A stretch of 64,000 nucleotides of DNA, taken from [Clostridium] citroniae WAL-17108. GTDB taxonomy: Bacteria; Bacillota; Clostridia; Lachnospirales; Lachnospiraceae. The position numbers and the translations under genes were made by a program. The notes beneath the pieces are model-generated. The model had not been told where the DNA came from. It saw only the letters and a list, made by a program, of their open reading frames with translations, and made no database searches. Of the stretch, positions 1 to 7,748 are shown one piece after another. Where the stretch lies: NCBI RefSeq assembly GCF_000233455.1, contig NZ_JH376420.1:1446970-1510969 (forward strand). Direction: 5' to 3'. The stretch's first letter is position 1, and the number at the start of each line of letters is the position of its first letter.

Positions 1-329
1 CGGACGAAGAAAAACTGATGGAGCGCATGCCGGTAAAAGAACAGGTAATCATTAAAAAGGGCTGGTTTCCTGAAACCGCCTTTGACATGGAGGATGAGAC
101 ATTTGCGCTGGTTTATATGGATGCCTGCCTGTACAACCCCACCTTTTCCGGACTGGAATTCTTTTTTCCGCGCATGGCCCGGGGCGGCGTTATCCTGCTA
201 AAGGGAGGCCGCCACGTGGGATACGGAGGCGTTGCCAAGGCAGTGGAGGACCTGGAAGCCAAATACGGCGCCCTTCTGATGCTGCCTGCTGGCGGACTGG
301 ATGACACCCTTATGATCGTGCACCCGTAA
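1..329 (+). CDS. TylF/MacC-type SAM-dependent methyltransferase, 3' fragment
   Basis: This is the C-terminal ~108 residues of a gene that begins before the window. The frame is open from base 3 and ends with TAA at 327-329. The visible part carries the hallmark of the TylF/MacC family: a GWFPET-like stretch, then LVYMDACLYNP (the D-x-D/E-x-Y-P metal-binding region), then a 'LEFFFPRMARGGVILL' block. Family members O-methylate sugars or natural products, and clostridial homologues often sit in polysaccharide or glycan loci, but the context here lies outside the window. Usually an Asp-Asp follows the GG(V)I segment; here the sequence reads LLKGG, so activity or specificity may differ. The family call is fairly secure; the substrate is unknown. 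Confidence 0.7.
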   Translation, partial: DEEKLMERMPVKEQVIIKKGWFPETAFDMEDETFALVYMDACLYNPTFSGLEFFFPRMARGGVILLKGGRHVGYGGVAKAVEDLEAKYGALLMLPAGGLDDTLMIVHP

Positions 330-648
330 CTCAATCCTGTGCACCCATGATCTCATTCGGCAAAGGATGCGGCTGAAAACAAACCCTGTGCGTTCTCCTG
401 GTTTTTAACCGCATTTATGGATGGTAAAGGGCGCTGCCCGCCGCCATAAAACGGTGTCCATCATTGGTTCACCACGATTAAGGAGGGATAGGAAAAGAAA
501 GTATTTAGGGGGTATAAACGAAACACCGATACAGGTCTGCCGGCCTGTGCAGCGCTTTGTATCGGCTATCCAACCCTGGTTGTAAAGAAATCGAATGGCG
601 GATCCATACCGCCAAGCTTTGTATTAAAGACCAGAAAGGACGTATTTT
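330..648. other. 319-base intergenic region with inverted repeats
   Basis: No protein gene is credible here. Two inverted repeats stand out on the plus strand: CCGATACA (526-533) with TGTATCGG (558-565), which encloses a GC-rich inner hairpin, and GGCGG/CCGCC at about 597-613. Both lie just upstream of the DUF2798-like gene at 649, so they could form a structured 5' leader. I recognise no known riboswitch class and no convincing promoter. Confidence 0.35.
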
Positions 649-1179
649 ATGAATTTTTACAAAAATCATTTTGGTATGATCATATCATCCGTGGTAGCCA
701 TCTGCATCTCCCTGATCATGGCCACCTCGGCAATCTTCGTAGACAAACTCACATTCACAGTGCCGCTGCTGGTTAAGAACTGGGGAACCGCATTCCTTGT
801 GATCTCCCTGACAGGCATGATCTTTCCCCTCACGGACTGGTCCTTTGCCCTTGGCAGGAAAATGGGGCTGAAGCCCGAGACATTGCCCCATGTACTCCTT
901 GAAAACTTTGTGGCCACCTTGTTCTTTAACACCACGGCCACCCTTGTGCTCACCGCTGTCAATGTCTTTAACAATCCGGAGATAGAGGCAGCCGCTGCAG
1001 CCGGCTTTATCCCCAGTGTTTCAGCAGTATATACCCAGAGCGTGATACACGACTGGCCTATTATGTTTATCATAAGCTACATATTTGCGTTCTTTGTGAC
1101 AAAAGCCGCCATAAAAATCGCGCGCTCCTCCGTGGGGGAGCTGAAATCCCCCCATTCACCCCAGAACGTGAATGCATGA
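649..1179 (+). CDS. DUF2798-like four-helix membrane protein
   Basis: A 176-residue predicted inner-membrane protein with about four hydrophobic segments (roughly residues 8-30, 42-62, 85-108 and 136-158). The 'PHVLLENFVATLFFNT' stretch near the middle resembles DUF2798/DUF2798-like proteins, whose function is unknown. The start follows AAAGGA with about 9 bases spacing. A strong hairpin terminator follows at 1223-1265, so the gene appears to be monocistronic. The neighbouring genes do not indicate a role. Confidence 0.65.
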   Translation: MNFYKNHFGMIISSVVAICISLIMATSAIFVDKLTFTVPLLVKNWGTAFLVISLTGMIFPLTDWSFALGRKMGLKPETLPHVLLENFVATLFFNTTATLVLTAVNVFNNPEIEAAAAAGFIPSVSAVYTQSVIHDWPIMFIISYIFAFFVTKAAIKIARSSVGELKSPHSPQNVNA

Positions 1180-1222
1180 TTCCTGCTGTCACTGCCGTCA
1201 CAGTTGATGCTGGTACAAAGAC

Positions 1223-1265
1223 AACAGCCGCCGGGAAATACCTGTTTCCCGCCGGCTGTTATTTT
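1223..1265 (+). terminator. intrinsic terminator after the DUF2798-like gene
   Basis: A 16-bp stem with one mismatch (AACAGCCGCCGGGAAA against its partner) and a 6-base loop, followed by ATTTTG. Confidence 0.7.
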
Positions 1266-1281
1266 GTCACCGGTATGAGAG

Positions 1282-1563
1282 TCAGCCGTGGGCGGCTGAT
1301 CCCTGATCCCCAAACCGGCAGTCCCCGGCCAGTCCCTCATAGGTACAGGTCGTACAGTCCGTAACATATCCCACATATTGATCGGATTCAACATAGGCGC
1401 CGCAGAGCCCGTTGTGGCGGGCATATACCTGAAGGCACATATCCGCTACGAAGTTACAGGCCGTGGCCTTTCCCTTACAGTATCGACAGACATAATCCCC
1501 GCAGGCCCTCTCTTCCGCTTCCATACCGCCCGGCAGGCGCATCTTCTTTAACTGGTGTCCCAT
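1282..1563 (-). CDS. small cysteine-rich protein of unknown function
   Basis: A 93-residue soluble protein with nine cysteines, several in close pairs (CRYC, CTTC), plus a conserved-looking CNFVADMC segment. The pattern suggests metal or Fe-S/zinc binding, but I do not recognise a family. I chose the ATG at 1563 because GGAG lies 7 bases upstream; an ATG two codons earlier is too close to it. The open frame extends further 5' to 1806, but that extension runs through the 1715-1745 terminator and is unlikely to be coding. It lies downstream of the xanthine-dehydrogenase-family operon on the same strand, beyond that terminator, so it could be co-expressed by read-through or stand alone. Confidence 0.5.
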   Translation of the reverse strand: MGHQLKKMRLPGGMEAEERACGDYVCRYCKGKATACNFVADMCLQVYARHNGLCGAYVESDQYVGYVTDCTTCTYEGLAGDCRFGDQGSAAHG

Positions 1564-1714
1564 ATACATTCTCCCCTTTACTTGTTCTTTTCCCTGCCTT
1601 TGGGGCAGAGTTCCTGTACTGAATGAAACAAAGAATCCTGCTCGCAGGCTTCTCCGCCTGCGGACGGTCGCTTCAGCGGCATCTTCCCTTCCGCCGCAGT
1701 GCAATCCCCGTAAT

Positions 1715-1745
1715 GTTAAAAAGGCGGCATAGAGCCGCCTTCTTT
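1715..1745 (-). terminator. terminator of the three-subunit molybdenum hydroxylase operon
   Basis: AAGGCGGC/GCCGCCTT hairpin with a TTTTT tract on the minus strand; a TTCTTTT run also follows on the plus strand, so it may act in both directions. Confidence 0.75.
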
Positions 1746-1850
1746 TGTTGACAAAGTCAACCTCCGCTTTTCTAAGGTGTACTCCCGGAGTCTCCTCGGC
1801 CCCCACCTTTGCGGCGGGTTTATCCCCTGAATGAAGGTCACGCCGGCCCT

Positions 1851-4214
1851 TTATTTGGAATTCCTGTCATCCTTAAGTCCATGGAGCGCTCTCCAGATAT
1901 GTTCGGGATCCAGTGGAAGCTCCGTAAAATATACACCGGTAGCCATGTTGACCGCATTGGCAATGGCAGGCGCCACCGGCGCTGCCGAGCCTTCCCCTGC
2001 TTCCTTTGCACCCAGAGGTCCTTCCTCATCCGGTGTAAAATCGTAAAAGGTACGCATCTTCGGCATGTCAAGGGCGGTTGGCAGACGGTAATCACGGAAA
2101 TTAGGATTTAATATCTTGCCCTCCTTGGTCACGTTGTGCTCGTAGACCGCATATCCAAGTCCCATGCCGATGGAACCCTCCAGCTGGCCTTCCACAGCCC
2201 TCTTGTTCAGGGCGCGGCCGCAGTCATGGGCAAATACAAACTCATCGATATCCAGCACGCCTGTCTCCTCATCCACGGTCAGATGGGCCGCTCCTGTGGA
2301 AAAACTGTAAGCCGGCGCGTAGTTGGTGGTATTGGTACCATTGTACTGGGAATTGTCGGTGCGGTGGTAATATGAGCCGATACCCACCAGCTCATCGCCT
2401 CCCTTAACGGTCATATACTTAAACATGGCGTCCCCAATGGGCATCTGAAGCTCTGCGTTCTCTTTGCTGATCACCTTGCCGTCCAGACACTCCAGTGTTT
2501 CAGGCATCACACCCCACATGGGAGCGATCACCTCAAACAGCTGGCGCTTTGCATCCACGGCAGCGCGGCGGGCAGCATTTCCCGCAAGGAAGGTAACACG
2601 GCTTCCGTAAGAACCGGAATCCCAGGGTGTCAGGAAGGTATCGGACATGAATGTCTTTACCATATCCATGGGAAGGCCCAGTTCCTCTGCCACGATCGCT
2701 GTCATGACCGTATCTGAGCCCTGGCCGATATCATGGGAACCAATGTAAAGAGTTGCCATGCCCCGCTTGTTCATGCGCAGTGTCACGCACGCAGAACTCT
2801 GGTTCGGAGCTTCCAGCACCGCGAATCCGGTTCCGGATACAAATCCGGTTCCGGCAAAGCCAATGCCCTCGCCCTTTTTCATCTGATCCTTTTTATCATA
2901 CCAGCCAATTTCCCTGGCAGCCGTATCCAAAGTCTCTTTGTAAGCGCAGCTGGTAATAGCCAGCCCCGCGGGAGCCACATATCCAGGGTCCGCCGCGCTC
3001 ATCTTACGGAACTCAACCGGGTCGATCCCCATCTGGTCCGCTGCAAACTGCATATTCAGGTCATGGGCAAAATGCACCTGGCACGCCGTGTAGCCCCTCA
3101 TGGCACCGGCTGACGGGTTGTTGGTGTACACACGTCTTGCCAGGAAATCCACGGAATTCATCTTATATGGGAAGTTGGCCCACAGTGTGGACTGGGCGCA
3201 GGCCGCAACACCGGAACCGCCGTAGGGGCCGCCGTCCAGCACATGGTAGCATTTTTTCGCCAGCAGCTTTCCGTCCGCGCCAAAGGCAGTGTCAATGTGC
3301 ATATAGATGGGATGGCGGTTACGTGTGGTCTGGAATACCTCCTCACGGGACAGGATCATACGCACAGGCCGTCCGGTCAGTTCCGACATCTTGGCAGCGC
3401 AGAGTCCAAAGGAATAGGAATCCAGCTTTCCTCCGAATCCGCCGCCTACCAGCGGCTTGATCACGCGCACCTGGTTCTCCCCCACGCCCAGGCAGCGGGC
3501 ATACCAGAACTGGTCCACATAGGACATCTGCGTGGACATCCAGATGGTATAGGTGCCGTTTCTGAACGTGGCCACCGCGCCGTGGGGCTCCATGGCCGCA
3601 TGGACCATACGGTGGGTCTTGTAATCCCTGTGCTGTACATAGCCCGCGTTGTCAAACTCCTGGTCAATGTCCGTGCCCGCCTTCATCACGGACTGCATAC
3701 CGATATTGTGAAGTCCTTTGCCCTCCCAGTTGACCTCGGGAGCGCCTTCCTCCATGGCCTCAAAGGGATCAAATACACCCGGAAGCACCTCATACTCCAC
3801 CTTGATCAGGTCAACCGCCCTCTGGGCCGTCTCCTCATCCACTGCCGCCACTGCCGCCACATCATCCCCTACCTGGCGGACCTTCTCGGAGCAAAGTACT
3901 TCCTTGTCTGCAAATTCAGCGGCAAACTCTCCGTTGCCCACCAAGGACTTCCACTCAAAGTCCTTTGCCGTGAGGATACATTTTACACCCGGCAGCTTTT
4001 CGGCTTCGCTGGTGTCAATGGAAAGGATCCTGGCCGAGGCATAGGGGCTTCTCACCATCTTGCCGGTCAGCATATCCGGAAACATGATGTCGCCCACATA
4101 CTGGCCGTGGCCCGTCACTTTGTCTTCCGCGTCAATCCTCACATAATGATTCTCACCGGTGAGACGGTAGAATTCCGGCTTTTTAAAATAATGTTTGTCA
4201 CAGTCTTTATGCAT
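1851..4214 (-). CDS. xanthine dehydrogenase family, molybdopterin-binding subunit
   Basis: A 787-residue catalytic subunit that binds molybdenum-pterin and hydroxylates a heterocycle. It begins with the aldehyde-oxidase/XDH a/b-hammerhead ('VTGHGQYVGDI', about residues 33-45). It contains VGGGFGGK (about 257), the AMRGY loop, the GQGS motif, and near the C-terminus KEAGEGSAAP, which holds the glutamate that serves as catalytic base in this family. Its ATG overlaps the stop of the Fe-S subunit by 8 bases, which indicates translational coupling. The order FAD, Fe-S, Mo subunit is that of XdhBCA/Cox-type enzymes. Substrate is not readable from the sequence; a purine is plausible because of the neighbouring purine and selenium genes, but nicotinate- or aldehyde-type substrates are possible. 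Labile selenium at the active site is an inference from the adjacent Se operons. Confidence 0.9.
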   Translation of the reverse strand: MHKDCDKHYFKKPEFYRLTGENHYVRIDAEDKVTGHGQYVGDIMFPDMLTGKMVRSPYASARILSIDTSEAEKLPGVKCILTAKDFEWKSLVGNGEFAAEFADKEVLCSEKVRQVGDDVAAVAAVDEETAQRAVDLIKVEYEVLPGVFDPFEAMEEGAPEVNWEGKGLHNIGMQSVMKAGTDIDQEFDNAGYVQHRDYKTHRMVHAAMEPHGAVATFRNGTYTIWMSTQMSYVDQFWYARCLGVGENQVRVIKPLVGGGFGGKLDSYSFGLCAAKMSELTGRPVRMILSREEVFQTTRNRHPIYMHIDTAFGADGKLLAKKCYHVLDGGPYGGSGVAACAQSTLWANFPYKMNSVDFLARRVYTNNPSAGAMRGYTACQVHFAHDLNMQFAADQMGIDPVEFRKMSAADPGYVAPAGLAITSCAYKETLDTAAREIGWYDKKDQMKKGEGIGFAGTGFVSGTGFAVLEAPNQSSACVTLRMNKRGMATLYIGSHDIGQGSDTVMTAIVAEELGLPMDMVKTFMSDTFLTPWDSGSYGSRVTFLAGNAARRAAVDAKRQLFEVIAPMWGVMPETLECLDGKVISKENAELQMPIGDAMFKYMTVKGGDELVGIGSYYHRTDNSQYNGTNTTNYAPAYSFSTGAAHLTVDEETGVLDIDEFVFAHDCGRALNKRAVEGQLEGSIGMGLGYAVYEHNVTKEGKILNPNFRDYRLPTALDMPKMRTFYDFTPDEEGPLGAKEAGEGSAAPVAPAIANAVNMATGVYFTELPLDPEHIWRALHGLKDDRNSK

Positions 4215-4698
4215 TCTCTGATTCCTCCTCCCAGTTCATTTGTGCGGCGGCAGCCTGGATCGCCTCCACGATCTTGGCATAGCCGGTACATCGGCACAGG
4301 TTGCCCTCAATGGCTTCCCGGATCTCCAGTTCCGTGGGATGACGGTTAACATCCAGCAATGCCTTGGCGGACATGATCATGCCCGGGGTACAGTAACCGC
4401 ACTGCATGGCCCACTTTTCAATAAACTGCTTCTGGATGGGGTGGAGCATTCCGTTCTCTGCAATGCCTTCCACGGTGATAATGTCATGGCCATCGCACTC
4501 CACGGCCAGGGTACAGCAGGAATTGACCGGTTTCCCGTCCAGCATAACCGTACATGCGCCGCATTCCCCTTCCTCACATCCTTTTTTTGTACCGGTTAAA
4601 AACAGCTGGTCACGAAGGAAATCCAGCAGTGTCAGGTTATCTTTCACAACGGCGTCAACGCAGTCTCCGTTAACGGTTAAACTTATACTATGCTTCAT
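4207..4698 (-). CDS. xanthine dehydrogenase family, [2Fe-2S] subunit
   Basis: A 163-residue electron-transfer subunit with two [2Fe-2S] clusters. The plant-ferredoxin-type cluster is formed by C-x4-C-x2-C (CEEGECGAC) plus a downstream Cys; the C-terminal cluster by CGYC and CRC, the usual arrangement for XDH small subunits. I start it at ATG 4698 behind GGAGGGCAGGAAA; a longer open frame (to 4758) overlaps the FAD subunit and has no good site. It sits 13 bases after the FAD gene and overlaps the Mo gene, so the three are one operon. Confidence 0.92.
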   Translation of the reverse strand: MKHSISLTVNGDCVDAVVKDNLTLLDFLRDQLFLTGTKKGCEEGECGACTVMLDGKPVNSCCTLAVECDGHDIITVEGIAENGMLHPIQKQFIEKWAMQCGYCTPGMIMSAKALLDVNRHPTELEIREAIEGNLCRCTGYAKIVEAIQAAAAQMNWEEESENA

Positions 4699-4711
4699 TT
4701 TCCTGCCCTCC

Positions 4712-5578
4712 CTATAAACATTCCATGGCCTGCCTGACGGCACGCTTGGTAAATACACGGATCATATCCTTGCGGTATTCGGCTGATGCACGGATATCAG
4801 AAATAGGATGACAGGAATCCATGGCCTCCTCCGATGCCTTTACAATAACCTCATCGGTAAGGGCCTTGCCGATCAGAGCCTCCTCTGCCTTGGGGGCGCG
4901 GATAGGTGTGGCTGCCACTGCGCCCAGGGCGATATGCACATCCGTGCATATGCCGTCCTCCACCTTGATCTTAACCGCAACACCGATAATGGCCAGATCC
5001 ATGGCTTTTCTCACAGCGTGTTTTATGTAAGCAGCCCTTTCATTCTCTGCCAGGGGCGGGATCACAATCCCTGTTACGATCTCCCCCGGTTCCAGTGAGG
5101 TTTTCTTTACACCCAGGAAAAAATCCTCCGCCTGAATGATACGGTCCTTGTTGGGCCCCTGTACTAAGATCTTTGCCCCCTGGGCCAAAAGGTTGGGCGC
5201 CGTGTCACAGGAGGGGGAAGCATTGCAGATATTTCCCGCCATGGTGCCCTTTGCCCTGATCTGTGTGGAAGCCACTACCTTGGCGGCATGGGCCACAGCC
5301 GGGTTCTTTTCTTTTACCAAAGGTGAGGTCTCAATGGTGCGCAGGGTTGTCAGTGCGCCGATCTTTAACCCTTCCTTTTCATCATATTCCAGATAATCCA
5401 GATCCGGGATCTTCTTCAGATCAATGAGATACTCCGGCGAAATCGCTTTGTCTTTCATGGGCGGGATCAGATCCGTTGCTCCTGCCATGACTTTTGCCGG
5501 GCTTCCAAGCTCAAGGAGCAGATTACATGCCTCCCCTATGGTCTTAGGAGCCAGATACTCGAATTGAGGTAATACCAT
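4712..5578 (-). CDS. xanthine dehydrogenase family, FAD-binding subunit
   Basis: A 288-residue medium subunit (FAD_binding_5 plus CO-dehydrogenase flavoprotein C-terminal domain). The FAD-binding signature 'KVMAGATDLIPPM' is near residue 30, and 'TIRAKGTMAGNICNASP'-like residues 107-125 match the second FAD contact. It passes electrons from the Fe-S subunit to an acceptor. It is the first gene of the operon, with AAGGAGG 9 bases before the ATG. No convincing promoter was found in the 200 bases upstream; the best is TGGCAT-17-TACAAT on the minus strand around 5645-5675, which is weak. Confidence 0.9.
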   Translation of the reverse strand: MVLPQFEYLAPKTIGEACNLLLELGSPAKVMAGATDLIPPMKDKAISPEYLIDLKKIPDLDYLEYDEKEGLKIGALTTLRTIETSPLVKEKNPAVAHAAKVVASTQIRAKGTMAGNICNASPSCDTAPNLLAQGAKILVQGPNKDRIIQAEDFFLGVKKTSLEPGEIVTGIVIPPLAENERAAYIKHAVRKAMDLAIIGVAVKIKVEDGICTDVHIALGAVAATPIRAPKAEEALIGKALTDEVIVKASEEAMDSCHPISDIRASAEYRKDMIRVFTKRAVRQAMECL

Positions 5579-5716
5579 TTACATTTTCCTCCTTACATTT
5601 CCGTTTTTGCCTGTTAATGGTTACGTTCTCCCTGTAGCTTGATTGTAGTGGGAAATGAAGGAACATGCCAGAAGTGTATATCACATATGTTGCAATTGTT
5701 ACAGGTGTAGTAAGAT

Positions 5717-5763
5717 AAAAGCACATCAGGAGGGCAGTCACCTGCCCTCCCGTGTGCTTTTAA
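5717..5763 (-). terminator. hairpin terminator after the DUF1275 gene
   Basis: AAAAGCACA...TGTGCTTTT with an inner GGAGGGCAG/CTGCCCTCC stem; TTTTA follows on the minus strand and TTTTAA on the plus strand. Confidence 0.6.
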
Positions 5764-5790
5764 CATATATCTTATGGTTTTGCCGGCCCC

Positions 5791-6486
5791 TTACTGTGTC
5801 CTCTCACGTTCCCCCATGTCCTCCTGCAGGAACATGATAAGGAAGCTGATCAAAAGCAGGCCGCAGCTGACCCATATGGTCTTCTCAGCCAGCCGGGCGG
5901 TGAGCACGGCTCCCAATACGGCACCCACCAGGAAAATAACAATCACCCCATAGTACCGGATGCATTGATCGCGGCTCTCCGGGCTTTTTGTATGGCGGTA
6001 TGTGTAAAAATGCTCCGTACCGCTGCGCAGGTTCCCGATACACATGGTGGTGGCATAAGGACTTCCCTTAATTTTGCGGAACGCATTGACCTGCATGGCG
6101 CACACAAAGGATACCGCGATATTGGCAGCCATATTCATAGACTGCGGCATAAATCCTACCAGAAACAAAAGGATGATCTCAATGGCCACCACCATCTGCC
6201 TCCAGTGGAACTGCCGGTTATGCTTATGCTGGCGCCGGATGTGTTCGGCCATATATACGCCGCAGGCAAATGCCGCCACGGGCGCCATGTAACGGAAAGC
6301 CATCCCCCACTCCCTGGAAGCCAGATGGCTTCCCATAAGGACAATGTTGCCTGTCTGGGCATTGGCAAACACACCGCCTCTGCAATAATACGTGTAAGCA
6401 TCCTGAAATCCGCCGGATAAAGTCAGAAAAATACCCGTTGAAACAGCCTCCGACATCTGTCCACGGGTATAGATCCTTTTTTCCAT
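5791..6486 (-). CDS. YoaK/DUF1275 family membrane protein
   Basis: A 231-residue protein with about six transmembrane segments. The family hallmark is visible near the N-terminus: 'LSGGFQDAYTYYCRGGVFANAQTGN' around residues 20-45, where YoaK proteins have G-x-x-D-A and A-x-x-Q-T-G-N. A second landmark is 'MCIGNLRSG'. The family is widespread and uncharacterised. I prefer the ATG at 6486, with AGGTGG 8 bases upstream, over the in-frame GTG at 6498. It is transcribed alone between two terminator/promoter regions. Confidence 0.8.
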   Translation of the reverse strand: MEKRIYTRGQMSEAVSTGIFLTLSGGFQDAYTYYCRGGVFANAQTGNIVLMGSHLASREWGMAFRYMAPVAAFACGVYMAEHIRRQHKHNRQFHWRQMVVAIEIILLFLVGFMPQSMNMAANIAVSFVCAMQVNAFRKIKGSPYATTMCIGNLRSGTEHFYTYRHTKSPESRDQCIRYYGVIVIFLVGAVLGAVLTARLAEKTIWVSCGLLLISFLIMFLQEDMGERERTQ

Positions 6487-6574
6487 CTCACCTGCCACCT
6501 TTCCTGAGTTCGGTCACTGTTATTTCCAACTCAAGATTCTACCACAGGTCACGGAAAAATGAAATATAAAATAA

Positions 6575-7084
6575 TCATATCGTTCCGGTGCTGCATCCGG
6601 TCTGGTCCTGGATATAATCCGGCACCTCCTCCGGATGGATATCAAGGGCAGCCGCCAGTTCCCCGAACAAAAGCTTACGGGCACATTTCACACCATCCCT
6701 CTCCCTTATGGACAGCATCTTTCCATTGCCCCTGCGGGACTGCTCCATGTTGGCGATCTCCTTGATCATGGATGCCAGCTCCAGGCAGTCGCCGGACTGG
6801 AGTACTTCCTTGTACGCCTGCGGTCTTTCCCTGTCGCTGGCATACTTTTTACATTGTACAGAGGGCCAGGCCGTCACAAAGCGTTCCGCCTGCTGACGGG
6901 TCATAATTTCCCTCATCTTTACCTTATCACTGTTTACCGGAATGTAGATCGTGGTCTCTTTCTCAAATCTTGGTACAAGATAATAGTACAGTCTGTCGTT
7001 ATCTGAGAAATCAGTTTTAGATATATCCTCTATCTGGCATACGCCCACTGTTCCATAGAGGATATTCGCTCCTTTTTTGAACAA
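6575..7084 (-). CDS. CarD-family transcription factor
   Basis: A 169-residue CarD/CdnL-type protein. Residues 1-60 form the RNA-polymerase-interacting Tudor-like domain ('FKKGANILYGTVGVCQIEDI' and later 'YYYLVPRF...TIYIPVN'); the helical remainder binds upstream fork DNA in characterised members. Such proteins stabilise open complexes at many promoters. The start is TTG at 7084 behind AGGTGG. A very good promoter is placed directly upstream (7137-7165). Several copies per genome are common in Lachnospiraceae, so its targets cannot be inferred. Confidence 0.8.
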   Translation of the reverse strand: MFKKGANILYGTVGVCQIEDISKTDFSDNDRLYYYLVPRFEKETTIYIPVNSDKVKMREIMTRQQAERFVTAWPSVQCKKYASDRERPQAYKEVLQSGDCLELASMIKEIANMEQSRRGNGKMLSIRERDGVKCARKLLFGELAAALDIHPEEVPDYIQDQTGCSTGTI

Positions 7085-7136
7085 AGTCCCACCTTTCTGA
7101 ACACGTTCTGTTCAACTGTTTACGGGGTATTTATAT

Positions 7137-7165
7137 AGTATAGCACACTTTTTGATTTATGTAAA
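7137..7165 (-). promoter_or_regulatory. promoter of the carD-like gene
   Basis: TTTACA (7160-7165), 17-base spacer, TATACT (7137-7142) on the minus strand, 53 bases before the TTG start. Confidence 0.7.
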
Positions 7166-7259
7166 CCTATCCTTCTTCCCCCATATGTTTTTGGCTGTGA
7201 AAACACAACTAAGATCTATTCTATGCGCCGGTTGTGATAAACATTCTCAAATAAGGGGC

Positions 7260-7315
7260 TGGACATTTCCATGGCTATATTGTATGATATTTTCATGAGT
7301 TAGTTTAAGCTAACT
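7260..7315 (+). promoter_or_regulatory. promoter with palindromic operator upstream of the DUF2325 gene
   Basis: TGGACA (7260-7265), 17 bases, TATGAT (7283-7288). The inverted repeat AGTTAG-TTTAAG-CTAACT (7298-7315) starts 10 bases after the -10 box, over the likely transcription start, as expected for a repressor site. Its GTTAG..CTAAC core resembles DtxR/IdeR-type metal-regulator boxes; that identification is inference. Confidence 0.5.
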
Positions 7316-7405
7316 ATTTGGGACACCTATCCACATGCAGCAAGCGTTATATGGAATATGACGCCCATTATACAGGATCACCACAAATAAGTAGGAGGAA
7401 TTTTT

Positions 7406-7696
7406 ATGAGCGTTGTCATTATCGGAGGACACGACCGCATGGTCAGTCAGTACAAAAAGATCTGTAAGAATTACAAATGCAAAGCAAAGGTATTTACCCA
7501 GATGAGCGCCAGCCTGGACAAACAGATCGGGAAACCGGACCTTCTTGTTCTGTTCACCAACACGGTCTCCCATAAGATGATCCGCTGCGCCCTGGACGAG
7601 GTGGGAAGCGGTACGGAGATTGTACGCTGCCACACCAGCAGCGGCACAGCCCTCACAGAGATCCTTGAGGAAAAATGCGCGGTCTGTGCCGGATAA
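7406..7696 (+). CDS. DUF2325 family protein
   Basis: A 96-residue small Rossmann-like protein. 'SVVIIGGHDRMVSQYKKICK' at the N-terminus and 'DLLVLFTNTVSHKMI' in the middle are typical of DUF2325. Homologues are often found near iron transport genes in clostridia, but the function is unknown. TAGGAGG precedes the ATG. The gene is alone on the plus strand and converges on the cysteine-desulfurase operon. The palindrome at 7298-7315 suggests regulation by a metal-responsive repressor. Confidence 0.75.
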   Translation: MSVVIIGGHDRMVSQYKKICKNYKCKAKVFTQMSASLDKQIGKPDLLVLFTNTVSHKMIRCALDEVGSGTEIVRCHTSSGTALTEILEEKCAVCAG

Positions 7697-7748
7697 CACT
7701 CTGGTTAAGTCCTGATATCCTTAAGCCGCCTTACGCCCAACAGCCCCC

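Noticed and set aside
3243..4349. 368-codon frame on the plus strand opposite the XDH genes.
   Set aside because: It is antisense to conserved Mo- and Fe-S-subunit motifs, and its own translation shows no family.
7099..7113. LexA (SOS) box near the carD-like gene.
   Set aside because: GAAC/GTTC half sites are present but the spacers are 2 or 7 bases rather than the required 4.
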